Positions 10,867 to 21,747 of a stretch of 64,000 bases of DNA are shown here, piece after piece. A model generated the notes under the pieces. That model saw nothing but the letters and a program-made list of their open reading frames with translations, searched no databases and was not told where the DNA came from. Numbering within the stretch: the first letter of the stretch is position 1; each line of letters opens with the position of its first letter. This DNA comes from Symbiodinium sp. CCMP2592 (taxonomy: Eukaryota > Sar > Dinophyceae > Suessiales > Symbiodiniaceae). The stretch covers positions 522,001-586,000 of the forward strand of contig CAJNDT010003035.1 in the NCBI GenBank assembly GCA_905221615.1, given 5' to 3'. A program made the translations under genes and the position numbers.

Positions 10867-10965
10867 AGTAGCTGAGTGGATACACTTAACACTTTTTGGG
10901 ATAATACTACGCACTATCAAACTGAAAGTGTACACTTTTGGGGGCTTATGAACTCAGCAACTAAG
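10867..10965 (+). mobile_element. MITE-like element, family D, copy 2
   Basis: Ends GTAGCTGAGTGGATACACTT and ATGAACTCAGCAACTAAG, with internal ACACTTTTTGGGATAATACT and AAGTGTACACTTTTGGGGG. Closely similar to the copy at 11,807, about 0.9 kb away. Confidence 0.85.
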
Positions 10966-11620
10966 TACTTTAGGTTTCCAAAATCAAGTGCATACTAGAT
11001 GCTTCTGGTCTTACGCATCATCCCGGTCTCGGCCAGGAATCCCCTACCCACCTCTATCCCCATCCCGCCAGGAAGGTCTCATCTCAAGCCGTCCTCGTTT
11101 TGCGACGTATTCGCGTTGAATTCCACAAAAATCAAGCACGGACATGGGTTTTATGCACCCAAAGCATCCATACCAGCGCTTGAACGCTGCTTAAGGGATC
11201 GCAATCTTTACGGCAAAGACTGCTTCAGGAAGGGGTTGAGGTTCAGGTTCAGAATTGTGGTTTTTCAAGGTTTCCGATTAGGTTCGGTGTCGGAAGAGGC
11301 TGGGGGCGGAAGAGACTTCGTGGGGTCAGGGTGCACGTAGTTTCGCATCTTGTCTCATCGTAGGGCTTTCGGGCATTTCACTGTGCCGGGCGTGGGAATT
11401 TGGGTTTGGGCTCAAGGATTTTCAAGGGCTTTGTCGCCTGAGGAGTGTTGGCGGTTGAAGAGAGTTACTTCTTTCATTTGGAGCGAAACCGCTGAGAGGG
11501 TGACCTCCTTGAAGGGACACGGTTTTCCCACCTGTACATGGTCGGTACCTTTCTTACTTTCTTAACTTGTTAGTTCTGATCACAAGGACATGAAGAGTCA
11601 CCCTGTCAACGGGGAGCAGC

Positions 11621-11730
11621 TAATGTAGGAACCTGATTAAGAAACCCTGGCCCTATAACCCCAAAATAATAGGATTCATATAAGGAGCCCTAATGAAGGC
11701 CCAAGGTTTCTTAATCAGGTTCCTACATTA
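11621..11730. mobile_element. MITE-like element, family E, copy 1
   Basis: Long inverted repeat with ends TAATGTAGGAACCTGATTAA and TTAATCAGGTTCCTACATTA, a perfect 20-bp match. The arms continue into AGAAACCCTGG / CCAAGGTTTCT. Other copies at 48,732 and 58,308. Confidence 0.9.
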
Positions 11731-11806
11731 CTTGGGTTCCATGCTGAGGAAAGCCTTAAACCCCTCCCTAAGCCAGAGTCCCAAGTTGCATGTCTGACCT
11801 TAATTC

Positions 11807-11909
11807 CTTAGTAGCTGAGTGGATAAACTCTAAACTTTTTGGGACAGTATTACCCACCATAAAGCTAAAAGTGTACACATTTTAGGGGCTGATGAACTCA
11901 GCAACTAAG
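11807..11909 (+). mobile_element. MITE-like element, family D, copy 3
   Basis: Ends CTTAGTAGCTGAGTGGATAA and GATGAACTCAGCAACTAAG. The CTTAGT...ACTAAG outermost bases pair exactly. Confidence 0.85.
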
Positions 11910-12642
11910 TTTGTCATCTTGATGTCGGACAGCTAGAGGAAGAACCCCCCCCATTCTTCCTGGTTTTAGAGTTTCTAGCTTTTTTTCTGGAGGGAACAAC
12001 ATGCTCCGAGTAGGTCTTGCCATGAAGTTTAAGCCTGTGGCCACCACAGGCCAAGGACCATCGAGCTGACGAAGAAGTTCCAGGTCCTCCCGGAGATCAC
12101 CACGAAGGCAGGGGATTGGGGGTGTACTTCGGGCTCTGCAAATCCAAAGACAGGGGTTTGCATGGTTTCCAATGGATCTTCGTGGGGACCTTGGGTGTGC
12201 GTTCGCGATCGGATGAAGGGCATGAAGGCCGTCGCTAGGGCTGGTCAAATTTGATGAATATTGATCACAGGTTTGCGCTGAAACAACGATTTTTCAAGGT
12301 TTCAACAATTTTGGGTGAGATGCTGACAAGACCCCAAAGCCATATTCTCGATGTTAATTCAACCGCCCACGTGCACCCTAGACCTACGACGTTCGGGAAA
12401 AACGAAGTCAAATCTGCAAGCACCTGCCAAGTGCACGTCCTGTCACGCCCTAGCGACCCGTTGCCAACGGTTTAGGGCTTAGCATTAAGCTTAACCCTAA
12501 ACCCTTAAACTCAAAACTGTAGGGCTTAGGACTGGGTTATTGAGAGATTCGCAGGAGACGAAGAGCAAGACGGCAATGAAAAGCCAGCCCGGAGAAGTCG
12601 CGGTCGTCATTGGCTCAGGTTCAGGCCAGCAAGAGAGGGTTT
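11910..12642. other. Mostly unique sequence, ambiguous open frames
   Basis: A 116-codon minus-strand frame covers 11,898-12,248, but it starts inside the family D end and a rival plus-strand frame overlaps it. A CCCTAAACCC patch lies at about 12,490. No exon can be defended. Confidence 0.4.
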
Positions 12643-12747
12643 GATATAGGGGCCTAAATAATTACCAATGCCATTTCGGGGGTTCCTTGTTATAATCGTA
12701 GTACAATGGGCCCAAAACCCTATTCTAATTATTGAGGCCCCTATATT
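12643..12747 (+). mobile_element. MITE-like element, family C, copy 4
   Basis: Full copy: GATATAGGGGCCTAAATAAT at the left, ATTATTGAGGCCCCTATATT at the right, with GTACAATGGGCCCAAAACCC inside. It is followed at 12,755-12,830 by a short N-type block (CCCTTTAAAGGACCCC). Confidence 0.9.
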
Positions 12748-13015
12748 GTAGAACCCTACGATATATCCCCTACAGAGCCCTTTAAAGGACCCCGAAAAGG
12801 AACCCTTTTCAAAATGTTGAGACCCCTATATTTTGGCCCTATAAACCCTCAACCTTCAGCCGTGGAGCGCAAAGGCGCTGGAGCTTCACAGGTTTGGCGT
12901 TTAGAGTGTGGTTTGGTTTTCAGAGTACTTTCAGTGTGGAGTACCTGGAGTGGCGTTCTTTTGATTAGGCCAATGATTAGGCCTTCTTGGGAAGCTTACC
13001 ACCTGCTGCTTCTCG

Positions 13016-13375
13016 GTGAACGATGCTTCCGTAGAGGAGCTCAGCATTTTGGCCTTGAATATTTTGAGGAAAAGCATGAATAATTCGTGCAGGTTCACCA
13101 CCGTTACCACGCAGAACAGACGTTATGTGAGGGGAGCCATGCAAACTTTCTTCTTCGTGAAAAGAAGTATGTTGAATTTGGGTCGGTGTTGGGAGGCTTT
13201 GAAGACTGATGACTTTGCAGCACTGCGCAGCCTTGGTGTGTCAGCATGTCAGCATGAACTCATGGGAGGAGACCATGGTTTGTGTTGCTTCGATTTCGTA
13301 CCTTGCCAGCATGCTTCTGCGACTCCCCCCCCTCGCTGCCTCTCTCTCCTCTCCCCCCGGACCGCTACAGGTTGA
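13016..13375 (+). CDS. Weak open-frame candidate, about 119 codons
   Basis: Open plus-strand frame with a plausible protein composition in its first 95 codons (for example EELSILALNILRKSMNN and CWEALKTDDFAALRSLG). It has no ATG at its start (GTG is the first possible start), so it would have to be an internal exon. The end becomes Pro/Ser-rich from a CTCTCTCCTCTCCCCCC tract. A second open frame in register 12,814-13,083 overlaps its beginning and is just as protein-like. No domain is recognised. Confidence 0.12.
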   Translation: MNDASVEELSILALNILRKSMNNSCRFTTVTTQNRRYVRGAMQTFFFVKRSMLNLGRCWEALKTDDFAALRSLGVSACQHELMGGDHGLCCFDFVPCQHASATPPPRCLSLLSPRTATG

Positions 13376-13723
13376 AAGTCTTTCGGATTCACATATTGAC
13401 TTGAGGCTTGCAAGGTGGTGGCACCGAAGCATGCGTCAGGACCAGAGTGCCTCAGAATCGACTTAGAGCCTCAGGCGACGTGCGTTACGAGGCACTGCGC
13501 GTCCTGCACCACCTCTCATGAGTATGTTATTAACATCGCACAAGTGACGGACTCCGTTGGCCATGACATCCTAACATATCGGCGCATGCGGAGGTCCAAG
13601 ATGTAGCCATGCCCGCCTATGACCCCAGACAAGATGCGTAATGAGCCCTGCCATTCGATGGCTGCCCATGATCCTTCCAGCGGCGTGGCGGCTTGGAGCA
13701 TTCCCGACCTTATTTTGGTAATT

Positions 13724-13762
13724 GCTTAAAGGATCATGGGACTTAGTAACTAGGGTTATACA
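13724..13762 (+). mobile_element. Family A left-end fragment
   Basis: GCTTAAAGGATCATGGGACT through CTAGGGTTATA is family A, then the sequence departs. A truncated copy with no right end nearby. Confidence 0.8.
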
Positions 13763-13820
13763 TAACTACTATCCTAAACCCAAGTACGTTATTATTGGGT
13801 CCTTTGGACCCTTGGGGTAA

Positions 13821-14033
13821 TATATTAGGGCCTTGAACTATTACGATTACTATTGTTTGTTTTAGTGGGGGAGGTCCTTACTACAGTTACAGTATACTGT
13901 ACCCCAAGACCCCATACATATGTTTGTACACATTCTTTGAGGATGCACACGTCGTCCTTCGTTTCGCTCTTCGTCGACAGGCTTTCGCCCGCATCACCCC
14001 AAGACCCCATTCTAATTATTAAGGCCCTATGTT
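13821..14033 (+). mobile_element. Family C element interrupted by a ~95-bp insert
   Basis: Left end TATATTAGGGCCTTGAACTA and right end TTCTAATTATTAAGGCCCTA belong to one family C copy. Between them, the 14-bp phrase CCCCAAGACCCCAT occurs at 13,902-13,915 and again at 13,997-14,010, flanking unrelated sequence. This is what an insertion with target duplication would look like. Confidence 0.75.
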
Positions 14034-16160
14034 AGTCCTGCTATGAACTGAAACCCCGAACTCAGCGCCGAAATCCAAAGAGCTGGAATCCCTGGTCGAA
14101 GGCGAAGCAAAGGAAGAGCCAGGCGCAGACTTGAAGCCACCGGGGTTTAGGGCATTGGGTTTGATGTTGGAGCTTGAATGAATAAACGCACTAGATAGTT
14201 TCTTAGGGTTCCCTCATGTGTTTATGGACTTGCCAGAGCTTAGGTATCAAATGAGGTTTATGGTTGCGGCTTTGTAAAGCGATCTCTATTGGGTTCTAGG
14301 GGTTCAATGGGGGCTTACAGTATCCTTTTAGGGGCTTATGGGTTAACGGTTAAGTTTAGGGACAGGTCAGGATTTGGGTTTAGGGTTCAGGCTTTGTGGC
14401 TGCAGCTAAGATATCCTTTGCTCTTCCAATTGCTGTTGAACTTCTTTGCCGGCGGCTTTAATTATACTCTGGTGGCAGCTTCCAGCTGTATCAAGACACC
14501 ATTACTAGACTTTTGAAACCTAAACCCTACCTAGAGGGTGATGCCCTAACCCCTTTGTTGGGGTACTTGGCTGTTTGGTTAGGATATGCATTTTGGAAAA
14601 GTAGGTGCCCTGTAAACGAATAGGGTATGACGGTATGACCCTGTAGGTAAATCCCTGCCCATGTTGCGCATGCTCATGCAGCCAGGGTTGCGGTTCGTCT
14701 ACCCCGCACAAGCTCAGTTTCTCCAGTCAGCCGTTGCCCACCTCTGCGCAGATTTTTTACTGTTTAGGCCCCTTAGACAACCGGTTAAATCCTGTGAAGC
14801 CTGGCTGGAAATACCCGAGCCGCTGCAAAGCGTTAGCCTTCTTCGTGATTTCGACAGCAGTGTGCTTCCACCCTTTGGTTGAACACATGTGAATTCTTGT
14901 GCCAAGTACAAGGTATTAAGGAAGATTAGGCCAGAGCCATGGTATTTGAGTGCATCCTCACGCCACAGAGGAGCACGTCCTTCGACCTCACACTCAACAA
15001 AGCTTCCCAATAGTGCAGCTTCAGTCCTTCCTCGTTCTCTCGGCTCCGCCGACACCAAGCCTGCGCTAACTAAACCCTAATTAAGCAACCCTAATTAAGC
15101 CCTAAACCCATGTTGTATTGTAGGTGTAGAAGAGAACCGCCTCTTCAGTTATACACGGAAGATTTTTGCTGTGACAATGGAGCCGTGCACAGATGCGCTC
15201 CTCTTTTGATTGGAACCGGCTCTGCTTGGGGATTTCTGTTTTCAGTAGTGGAGATCTATTTGCTTGCTGGTATAGTTGCTGATTGATGCTCCGGGGTCAG
15301 GTCCACAGGCTCCCTCAACTTCTGGGGTTTCGGACGCTCATGCAGACGGAAAAGCCCCCCCCTCTCAAAAAAAAAAAGTGCCTCAACCCCAAGCCCCAGC
15401 GTTCATCGCAGGTTTTCCCGCGGATGCTGGTCAGCAGGCCCGGTGACTGGGAGGGCAGGTTGTAGAAGCTCCAGAGAACAATCATAAGCTCCAGCAGCAC
15501 AAATCCTCTTGATCTAAGGTTGTCTTACAGGCATGTTGGCATGTTCGGCTCCAGATTTGGTGGTAGTGCCGCCGTGGCTTATTAGAAGCGTAGCTTGGAT
15601 ACCTCCCATTCTGGTGGTTGGACTACAGGTGGACACTGTTTACCAATCACTCCGATTTCTGTATTGTTTGTATTTGTGATACCGTTCATCGTTTGAAGCT
15701 ACTTCAGACGGGTTCTCTCTCTGTCCTGCAAACATTGCAGCCACAGGACATGCAGGTTTTCACAAGCTTCTCATCACTCTTGTCAGCTGGATCTTCGGAA
15801 GCGCACAGATGCTAGCGGCGAGCTTCGGGGAGCTTTGAGCTTAAGCAGAACCAGGATCAAAACAGATGCAAAAATCCCTGCCAGAGACCCATGGCCGCCT
15901 GGTAGGGTGTGGACCCACGGCCAAAAACGCTACAGAAGCCATCCACGGATCGGTTGGCCGCTAACAGGCTTGTGGTTGAAGCCACTACAAATCTGCTTCA
16001 TGAGCTTGAAACTCTATCAGAATCCGACAGGAAGGCGTGCGGGCACTGACCGTCGTGGATGGCCACATGTGCCCCGGCACTGCTGGGGGAGTCATGGGGT
16101 GCTATACTTTCAGATCTATCCAGGCTCCAAGCCCAAATCCTATCGTTTTGAGTTTAATCC
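14034..16160. other. Mostly unique 2.1-kb interval, no assignable gene
   Basis: Low-repeat DNA apart from TTTAGGG/CCCTAAT words near 14,150, 14,370 and 15,070. Competing frames of 63-114 codons occur on opposite strands at 14,661-14,882 (+) and 14,714-15,058 (-), and a 111-codon frame at 15,835-16,170 (+). Both strands of the 14.7-15.0 kb patch look protein-like, so neither is chosen. Confidence 0.4.
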
Positions 16161-16169
16161 GGGTTCCTG

Positions 16170-16610
16170 ATGAAAAGCATCTTTTTCGAACTTTCTAAGA
16201 TAGTGGGATCCGAATCAAGGGCCCCATTCAGAAGCAGAGGATCTCTGAATATCAGCTTCCACACTCAGAGAGCCGTGAAGCTTCGACTTGCGGGGAAGTC
16301 AACAAAGAGAGGCTCCAAAGTCCAAAGCCCTCCGCGCTTTTCGTGCTCATTCGGGGTAGTCTCGGTTGATGATGTTTTTGTTGAGTTCTTTCTGGCCTCT
16401 GTTTATCTCCAGCTCCACGGACTCAGAACCTGCAAGCAGGTGCACATGAAGGTTTCGGATTCGGGAATCATGGCTGTTTGTGGTTTGAGGGCCTTTGAGG
16501 CAGCCGACGCTCCGTGCCAAATTGAAAGGTACATCGCTAGCAAGCGACACATCCATCGGATAGCCATTGCAACGCAAGAGGCGGCGTTTGCAACTCGGCT
16601 GCGGCTGTAG
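16170..16610 (+). CDS. Weak open-frame candidate, 146 codons
   Basis: ATG-initiated plus-strand frame, one of the longest in the window. The middle and end have a balanced composition with plausible secondary structure (for example DDVFVEFFLASVYLQL and CGLRAFEAADAPCQIERYIA). A basic N-terminal third is rich in Ser, Arg and Lys. No family is recognised. It directly follows another open frame (15,835-16,170) in a different register, which could be a separate exon. Competing minus-strand frames of 71-76 codons overlap 16,347-16,618. The interval has little repeat content, which is the main reason to list it. Confidence 0.15.
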   Translation: MKSIFFELSKIVGSESRAPFRSRGSLNISFHTQRAVKLRLAGKSTKRGSKVQSPPRFSCSFGVVSVDDVFVEFFLASVYLQLHGLRTCKQVHMKVSDSGIMAVCGLRAFEAADAPCQIERYIASKRHIHRIAIATQEAAFATRLRL

Positions 16611-16999
16611 ATTAGCAACGGCGTCGTGGCTGATCGAGAGAAGTAGGCCTTATTGGGTCATTATTATGGGCATTAAGGCCCTGTGATATAGACACTGCGA
16701 GCTCTGGTACCTCCCGAGGTTTCTTCCCATATTCAGCCTAGCAAGCCTCAGATCCAGCCCCCTGAAGACCAAGTCTTCCAAAAGACCTAGTCTTCAGCCA
16801 ACCGCGGTGCCTAATTCGTATATTGGTATAACAACTAGTATATTAGCATATTAGTAGATAAGTATATTGCTACATCAAAGCCAGCGGGCCCTTAGCTTCT
16901 CAGCAGCCGAGCCTGCAGCAGCATTCACCTTGCAGTCTGAACAGCCAGATGAACACGAAGTGCTGGATCCTGCCTCCCTGCAGCCTCGTACCTGCACGG

Positions 17000-17150
17000 T
17001 GTTAACCCTAAACCCTAAACCCCAACCCCTGAACCCTAAACCCTAAACTCTAAACCCCAACCCCTGAACCCTAAACCCTAAACTCTAACCCCTGAACCCT
17101 AAACCCCTGAACCCTAAACCCTAACCCCTAAACCCTAAACCCCTAAAACC
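17000..17150. repeat. CCCTAAA telomere-like tract
   Basis: Dense CCCTAAACCC words with CCCCTGAACCC and CTAAACTCTAAACC variants. It forms a loose higher-order repeat of about 36 bp. Confidence 0.85.
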
Positions 17151-17339
17151 GTGGGAGGTATACCACGGCCAAGGCCTTACACCGAGCATTGCAGGTGTTC
17201 GCGACGGCTGCCTGGATGCAGCCGTCTACGGATCCCTAGGAAGATGTCGGGCTTAAGTATGCAATATGAGTGGGGTTCCTTTTGAGGGGTCCTTTTTGAA
17301 TGGATCTATAGGGGATCTATAGTAGGGTTCTATGGGAAT

Positions 17340-17446
17340 AATATGAGGCCTTGATAACTACCTATACTATTATGGGGTTACTTATTACAGTTCTAGGATA
17401 CTATACCCCCCCAAACCCAGTCGAAGGAACAAAGGCCCGTATGTTA
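17340..17446 (+). mobile_element. Family C element, diverged copy
   Basis: ATATGAGGCCTTGATAACTA at the left, ATGGGGTTACTTATTACAG inside, AACAAAGGCCCGTATGTT at the right. The preceding 17,270-17,335 is an N-type block (GGATCTATAGGGGATCTATA). Confidence 0.65.
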
Positions 17447-17769
17447 GTTTCGAAACCTGATGCAGACCACACGTATGATTGAGAGTTCCCGGAATGACGG
17501 GCTCAAGCTCGTGTAGTTGATCCGACTGAGCGAGACCTCGAGGGATTGCTGCACCTTCGATTTTGTCCATTTCCTCTGAGTTGCGAGTGAGTGCGGGGGC
17601 TGCGTTTCAATTCCCCGAGGGTTTAGGGTTTAGGGTAATTGAGAAGAGTTATAGCAGTAGCAAGTGTGTGCAATCCTCAGCCTGAAAACAGGAAGAAGCC
17701 GGAAACGAGCCGCTGACTATCTCACCGAAGCTCCTTACGAGCACCTTCACACCTGCATCTTTGCCCTAC

Positions 17770-18018
17770 TCCCCTCGATGGTTTTAATAGGGGTTTGGAG
17801 GGGTTAAGGTTTTTGGGGTCTGGGAGTTTAAAAGGGTTCTAGGGTTTTGGGGGTTTAAAAGGGTTCTCGGGTTTTGGGGGGGTTTAAAAGGGTTTTAGGG
17901 GTTTAAAAGGGTTTTTAGGGTTTTGGGGGCTTAAAAGGGTTTTGGGGGTTTAAAAGGGTTTTAGGGGTTTTGGGGGTTTAGAAGGGTTTTAGGGATTTTG
18001 GGGGTTTAGAAGGGTGTT
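17770..18018 (+). repeat. GGGTTTAAAAGGGTTTTAGGG minisatellite
   Basis: About nine imperfect units of roughly 22-28 bp containing GGGGTTTAAAAGGGTTTTAG. It reads as an expanded derivative of TTTAGGG-type words. Confidence 0.85.
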
Positions 18019-18109
18019 AAGCAGCACATCCGAGGCTTCTTGTATGTGCGCTGGAGCAGCAACTACGTGACGGATTCAGAGCGCTCCAAGGCACTAAGTG
18101 GGCAGTAGT

Positions 18110-18330
18110 ACCCTTATTAGGGGTACCTTTAAAGGGATCTATAAGGGCTCCTTAAAGGGATCTATAAGGGTTCTATAAAGGGTTTAGGGTTTCCGAAATT
18201 GGGGGCTAGGATGCCCAGTTGTTTATAGGATCCTTAAGGGGGGGTGGTTCAAGGGGGAGGGCACAAGGAATCTTAGGGGAACCTTAGGGAGTACTAGGGA
18301 GAGTTAGGGATCCTCCCTTAAGGATGCCTT
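18110..18330 (+). repeat. Family N block (AAAGGGATCTATAAGGG)
   Basis: Repeated TTAAAGGGATCTATAAGGG and CTTAGGGA words with a fragment resembling the family B end (GGGTTTCCGAAATTGGGGG) at 18,187. No open frame. Confidence 0.7.
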
Positions 18331-18342
18331 CAGGTCCAAGTT

Positions 18343-18454
18343 CTAGGATGCCCAGTGGTACCCATATTCCCTTTTTGTAGTCCTAGGTTCCTCATAAAGT
18401 TACCCAATACCAAAAAGAGAGGCCTTTTTATTCTTAGGTTACTGGGTATCCTAG
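18343..18454 (+). mobile_element. MITE-like element, family I, copy 1
   Basis: Ends CTAGGATGCCCAGTGG and TTACTGGGTATCCTAG, inverted. The interior has CCCTTTTTGTAGTCCTAGG and AAAGTTACCCAATACCAAAA. Its right edge abuts the tandem array that starts at 18,455. The 17 bp to its left (GCCTTCAGGTCCAAGTT) recur to the left of the 41,881 copy. Confidence 0.9.
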
Positions 18455-21400
18455 GTGGGCTATTGTGCCCGATGCTATGGTAACAGAATAGCACACAGAA
18501 GTAGAGTATAGAACAACATATTACGGTATATTACAGTGCTTTCGCCCATTATACTACAGTATTGTATATGAGTGACTTTCCCAGCAGTCGTAGAGGCCCG
18601 AAGAACACATCAATGCCTTCATGCCCCACTTCTGCCTTCGTTGCTGCTTGTCAATTTCTGCTACCGGTTGTTGATATGCAGCAGAATACCCAGTGTGTCC
18701 AATTCCAGTGCCAGTTCGTTTTTTTGATGCTGTTTGGGAAGTGATGTGTGCTCTGCTGACAAAAAGACAGAATTGCATTACGCTTAAGGGCTCTGCTTAA
18801 GGGCAGTGGGCTATTGTTCCCGATGCTATGGTAGCAGAATAGCACACAGAAGTATAGTATAGAACAACATATTACGGTATATTACAGTGCTTTCGCCCAT
18901 TATACTATATAGTATATGAGGCCCTTTCCCAGCAGTCGTAGAGGCCCGAAGAACACATCAATGCCTTCATGCCCTACTTCTGCCTTCGTTGCTGCTTGTC
19001 AATTTCTGCTACCGGTTGTTGATATGCAGCAGAATACCCAGTGTGTCCAATTCCAGTGCCAGTTCGTTTTTTTGATGCTGTTTGGGAAGTGATGTGTGCT
19101 CATGCTGACAAAAAGACAGAATTGCATTACGCTTAAGGGCTCTGCTTAAGGGCAGTGGGCTATTGTTCCCGATGCTATGGTAACAGAATAGCACATAGAA
19201 GTAGAGTATAGAACAGCATATTACGGTATATTACAGTGCTTTCGGCCATTATACTATATAGTATATGAGTGACTTTCCCAGCAGTCGTAGAGGCCCGAAG
19301 AACACATCAATGCCTTCATGCCCTACTTCTGCCTTCGTTGCTGCTTGTCAATTTCTGCTACCGGTTGTTGATATGCAGCAGAAATCCCAGTGTGTCCAAT
19401 TCCAGTGCCAGTTCGTTTTTTTGATGCTGTTTGGGAAGTGATGTGTGCTCATGCTGACAAAAAGACAGAATTGCATTACGCTTAAGGGCTCTGCTTAAGG
19501 GCAGTGGGCTATTGTTCCCGATGCTATGGTAACAGAATAGCACACAGAAGTAGAGTATAGGTATATTACCGTGCTTTGGCCCATTATACTACAGTATAGT
19601 ATATGAGTCACTTTCCCAGCAGTCGTAGAGGCCCGAAGCACACGTCAATGCCTTCATGCCCTACTTCTGCCTTCGTTGCTGCTTGTCAATTTCTGCTACA
19701 GGTTGTTGATATGCAGCAGAATACCCAGTGTGTCCAATTCCAGTGCCAGTTCTTTTTTTTGATGCTGTTTGGGAAGTGATGTGTGCTCATGCTGACAAAA
19801 AGACAGAATTGCATTACGCTTAAGGGCTCTGCTTAAGGGCAGTGGGCTATTGTTCCCGATGCTATGGTAACAGAATAGCACACAGAAGTAGAGTATAGGT
19901 ATATTACCGTGCTTTGGCCCATTATACTACAGTATAGTATATGAGTCACTTTCCCAGCAGTCGTAGAGGCCCGAAGCACACGTCAATGCCTTCATGCCCT
20001 ACTTCTGCCTTCGTTGCTGCTTGTCAATTTCTGCTACAGGTTGTTGATATGCAGCAGAATACCCAGTGTGTCCAATTCCAGTGCCAGTTCTTTTTTTTGA
20101 TGCTGTTTGGGAAGTGATGTGTGCTCATGCTGACAAAAAGACAGAATCGCATTACGCTTAAGGGCTCTGCTTAAGGGCAGTGGGCTATTGTTCCCGATGC
20201 TATGGTAACAGAAGAGCACACAGAAGTAGAGTATAGAACAACATATTACTCTATACTACAGTGCTTTCGCCCATTATACTATATAGTATATGAGTCACTT
20301 TCCCAGCAGTCGTAGAGGCCCGAAGAACACATCAATGCCTTCATGCCCTACTTCCGCCTTCGTTGCTGCTTGTCAATTTCTGCTACCGGTTGTTGATATG
20401 CAGCAGAATACCCAGTGTGTCCAATTCCAGTGCCAGTTCGTTTTGTTGATGCTGTTTGGGAAGTGATGTGTGCTCATGCTGACAAAAAGACAGAATTGCA
20501 TTACGCTTAAGGGCTCTGCTTAAGGGCAGTGGGCTATTGTTCCCGATGCTATGGTAACAGAATAGCACACAGAAGTATAGTATAGAACAACATATTACTC
20601 TATATTACAGTGCTTTCGGCCGTTATACTACAGTATAGTATATGAGTCACTTTCCCAGCAGTCGTAGAGGCCCGAAGAACACATCAATGCCTTCATGCCC
20701 TACTTCTGCCTTCGTTGCTGCTTGTCAATTTCTGCGACCGGTTGTTGATATGCAGCAGAATACCCAGTGTGTCCAATTCCAGTGCCAGTTCGTTTTTTTG
20801 ATTCTGTTTGGGAAGTGATGTGTGCTCATGCTGACAAAAAGACAGAATTGCATTACGCTTAAGGGCTCTGCTTAAGGGCAGTGGGCTACTGTTCCCGATG
20901 CTATGGTAACAGAATAGCACACAGAAGTATAGTATAGGTATATTACCGTGCTTTCGCCCATTATACTACAGTATGGTATATGAGTCACTTTCCCAGCAGT
21001 CGTAGAGGCCCGAAGAACACATCAATGCCTTCATGCCCTACTTCTGCCTTCGTTGCTGCTTGTCAATTTCTGCTACCGGTTGTTGATATGCAGCAGAATA
21101 CCCAGTGTGTCCAATGCCAGTGCCAGTTCGTTTTTTTGATGCTGTTTGGGAAGTGATGTTTGCTCATGCTGACCAAAAGACAGAATTGCATTACGCTTAA
21201 GGGCTCTGCTTAAGGGCAGTGGGCTATTGTTCCCGATGCTATGGTAACGGAATAGCACACAGAAGTATAGCATAGAACAACATATTACGGTATATTACCG
21301 TGCTTTCGCCCATTATACTACAGTATGGTATATGAGTCACTTTCCCAGCAGTCGTAGAGGCCCGAAGAACACATCAATGCCTTCATGCCCTACTTCTGCC

Positions 21401-21544
21401 TTCGTTGCTGCTTGTCAATTTCTGCGACCGGTTGTTGATATGCAGCAGAATACCCAGTGTGTCCAATACCAGTGCCAGTTCGATTCTCTTGATGCTGTTT
21501 GGGAAGTGATGTGTGCTCATGCTGACAAAAAGACAGAATTGCAG
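18455..21544 (+). repeat. Nine-copy tandem array, ~340-350-bp unit containing an exon-like segment
   Basis: The phrase CAGTCGTAGAGGCCCGAAG recurs nine times (about 18,585, 18,933, 19,282, 19,620, 19,958, 20,307, 20,659, 20,997 and 21,349). The spacing is 338 bp or 348-352 bp; the difference is mainly an indel of about 11-14 bp near GTATAGAACAACATATTAC. Copies are highly similar. Copy 9 differs: it has one extra base in the pyrimidine-rich segment after GCCAGTTCG and does not return to the TTACGCTTAAGGG linker. On the minus strand, copies 2 to 8 give an almost identical open frame of about 60 codons, which I read as a shadow. Array start coincides with the end of a family I element. Confidence 0.95.
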
Positions 21545-21740
21545 GTCTCATGCTCCTTTGGCTGTGATGGCTGGCTGCTACTTTTAGTCATTGCATTGCA
21601 TAGACCTGATCAAGGTAGACGCAGCTGCTGTTGTTGCTTATCACGATGATGTCGATGGTGACGAAGGCGGTGCTGATAGTCTTGAGGTTTGGTTAGTGCA
21701 CCTAAACCTAAGCCTTAAGCTCCATAAACCTACACCCTGA
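21349..21740 (+). CDS. Candidate coding exon pair at the end of the tandem array
   Basis: In copy 9 of the array a plus-strand frame runs through CAGTTCGATTCTCTTGATGC without the frameshift seen in copies 1-8. It gives a plausible peptide (for example FVAACQFLRPVVDMQQNT and LDAVWEVMCAHADKKTELQ). A pyrimidine-rich acceptor (CACTTTCCCAG) lies upstream. After TTGCAG at 21,544 a GT begins. An acceptor at 21,587 (CTACTTTTAG) would remove a 43-nt intron in phase 0 and continue as SLHCIDLIKVDAAAVVAYHD, an acidic stretch, then a stop at 21,738-21,740. No family is recognised. The start of any gene is not visible: upstream is only the array. An intron this short is unusual in most eukaryotes. Without splicing the frame stops at 21,649. 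Confidence 0.35.
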
Positions 21741-21747
21741 AGCCTAC

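Noticed and set aside
18651..21273. Repeated minus-strand frame of about 61 codons in the tandem array as a real repeated protein
   Set aside because: Its conservation follows from the high DNA identity of the units, and it crosses the linker as well as the exon-like part. The plus-strand frame in copy 9 fits splice signals better.
18455..21544. CRISPR-like array
   Set aside because: The units are 340 bp with no short repeat-spacer pattern, and the context is eukaryotic.
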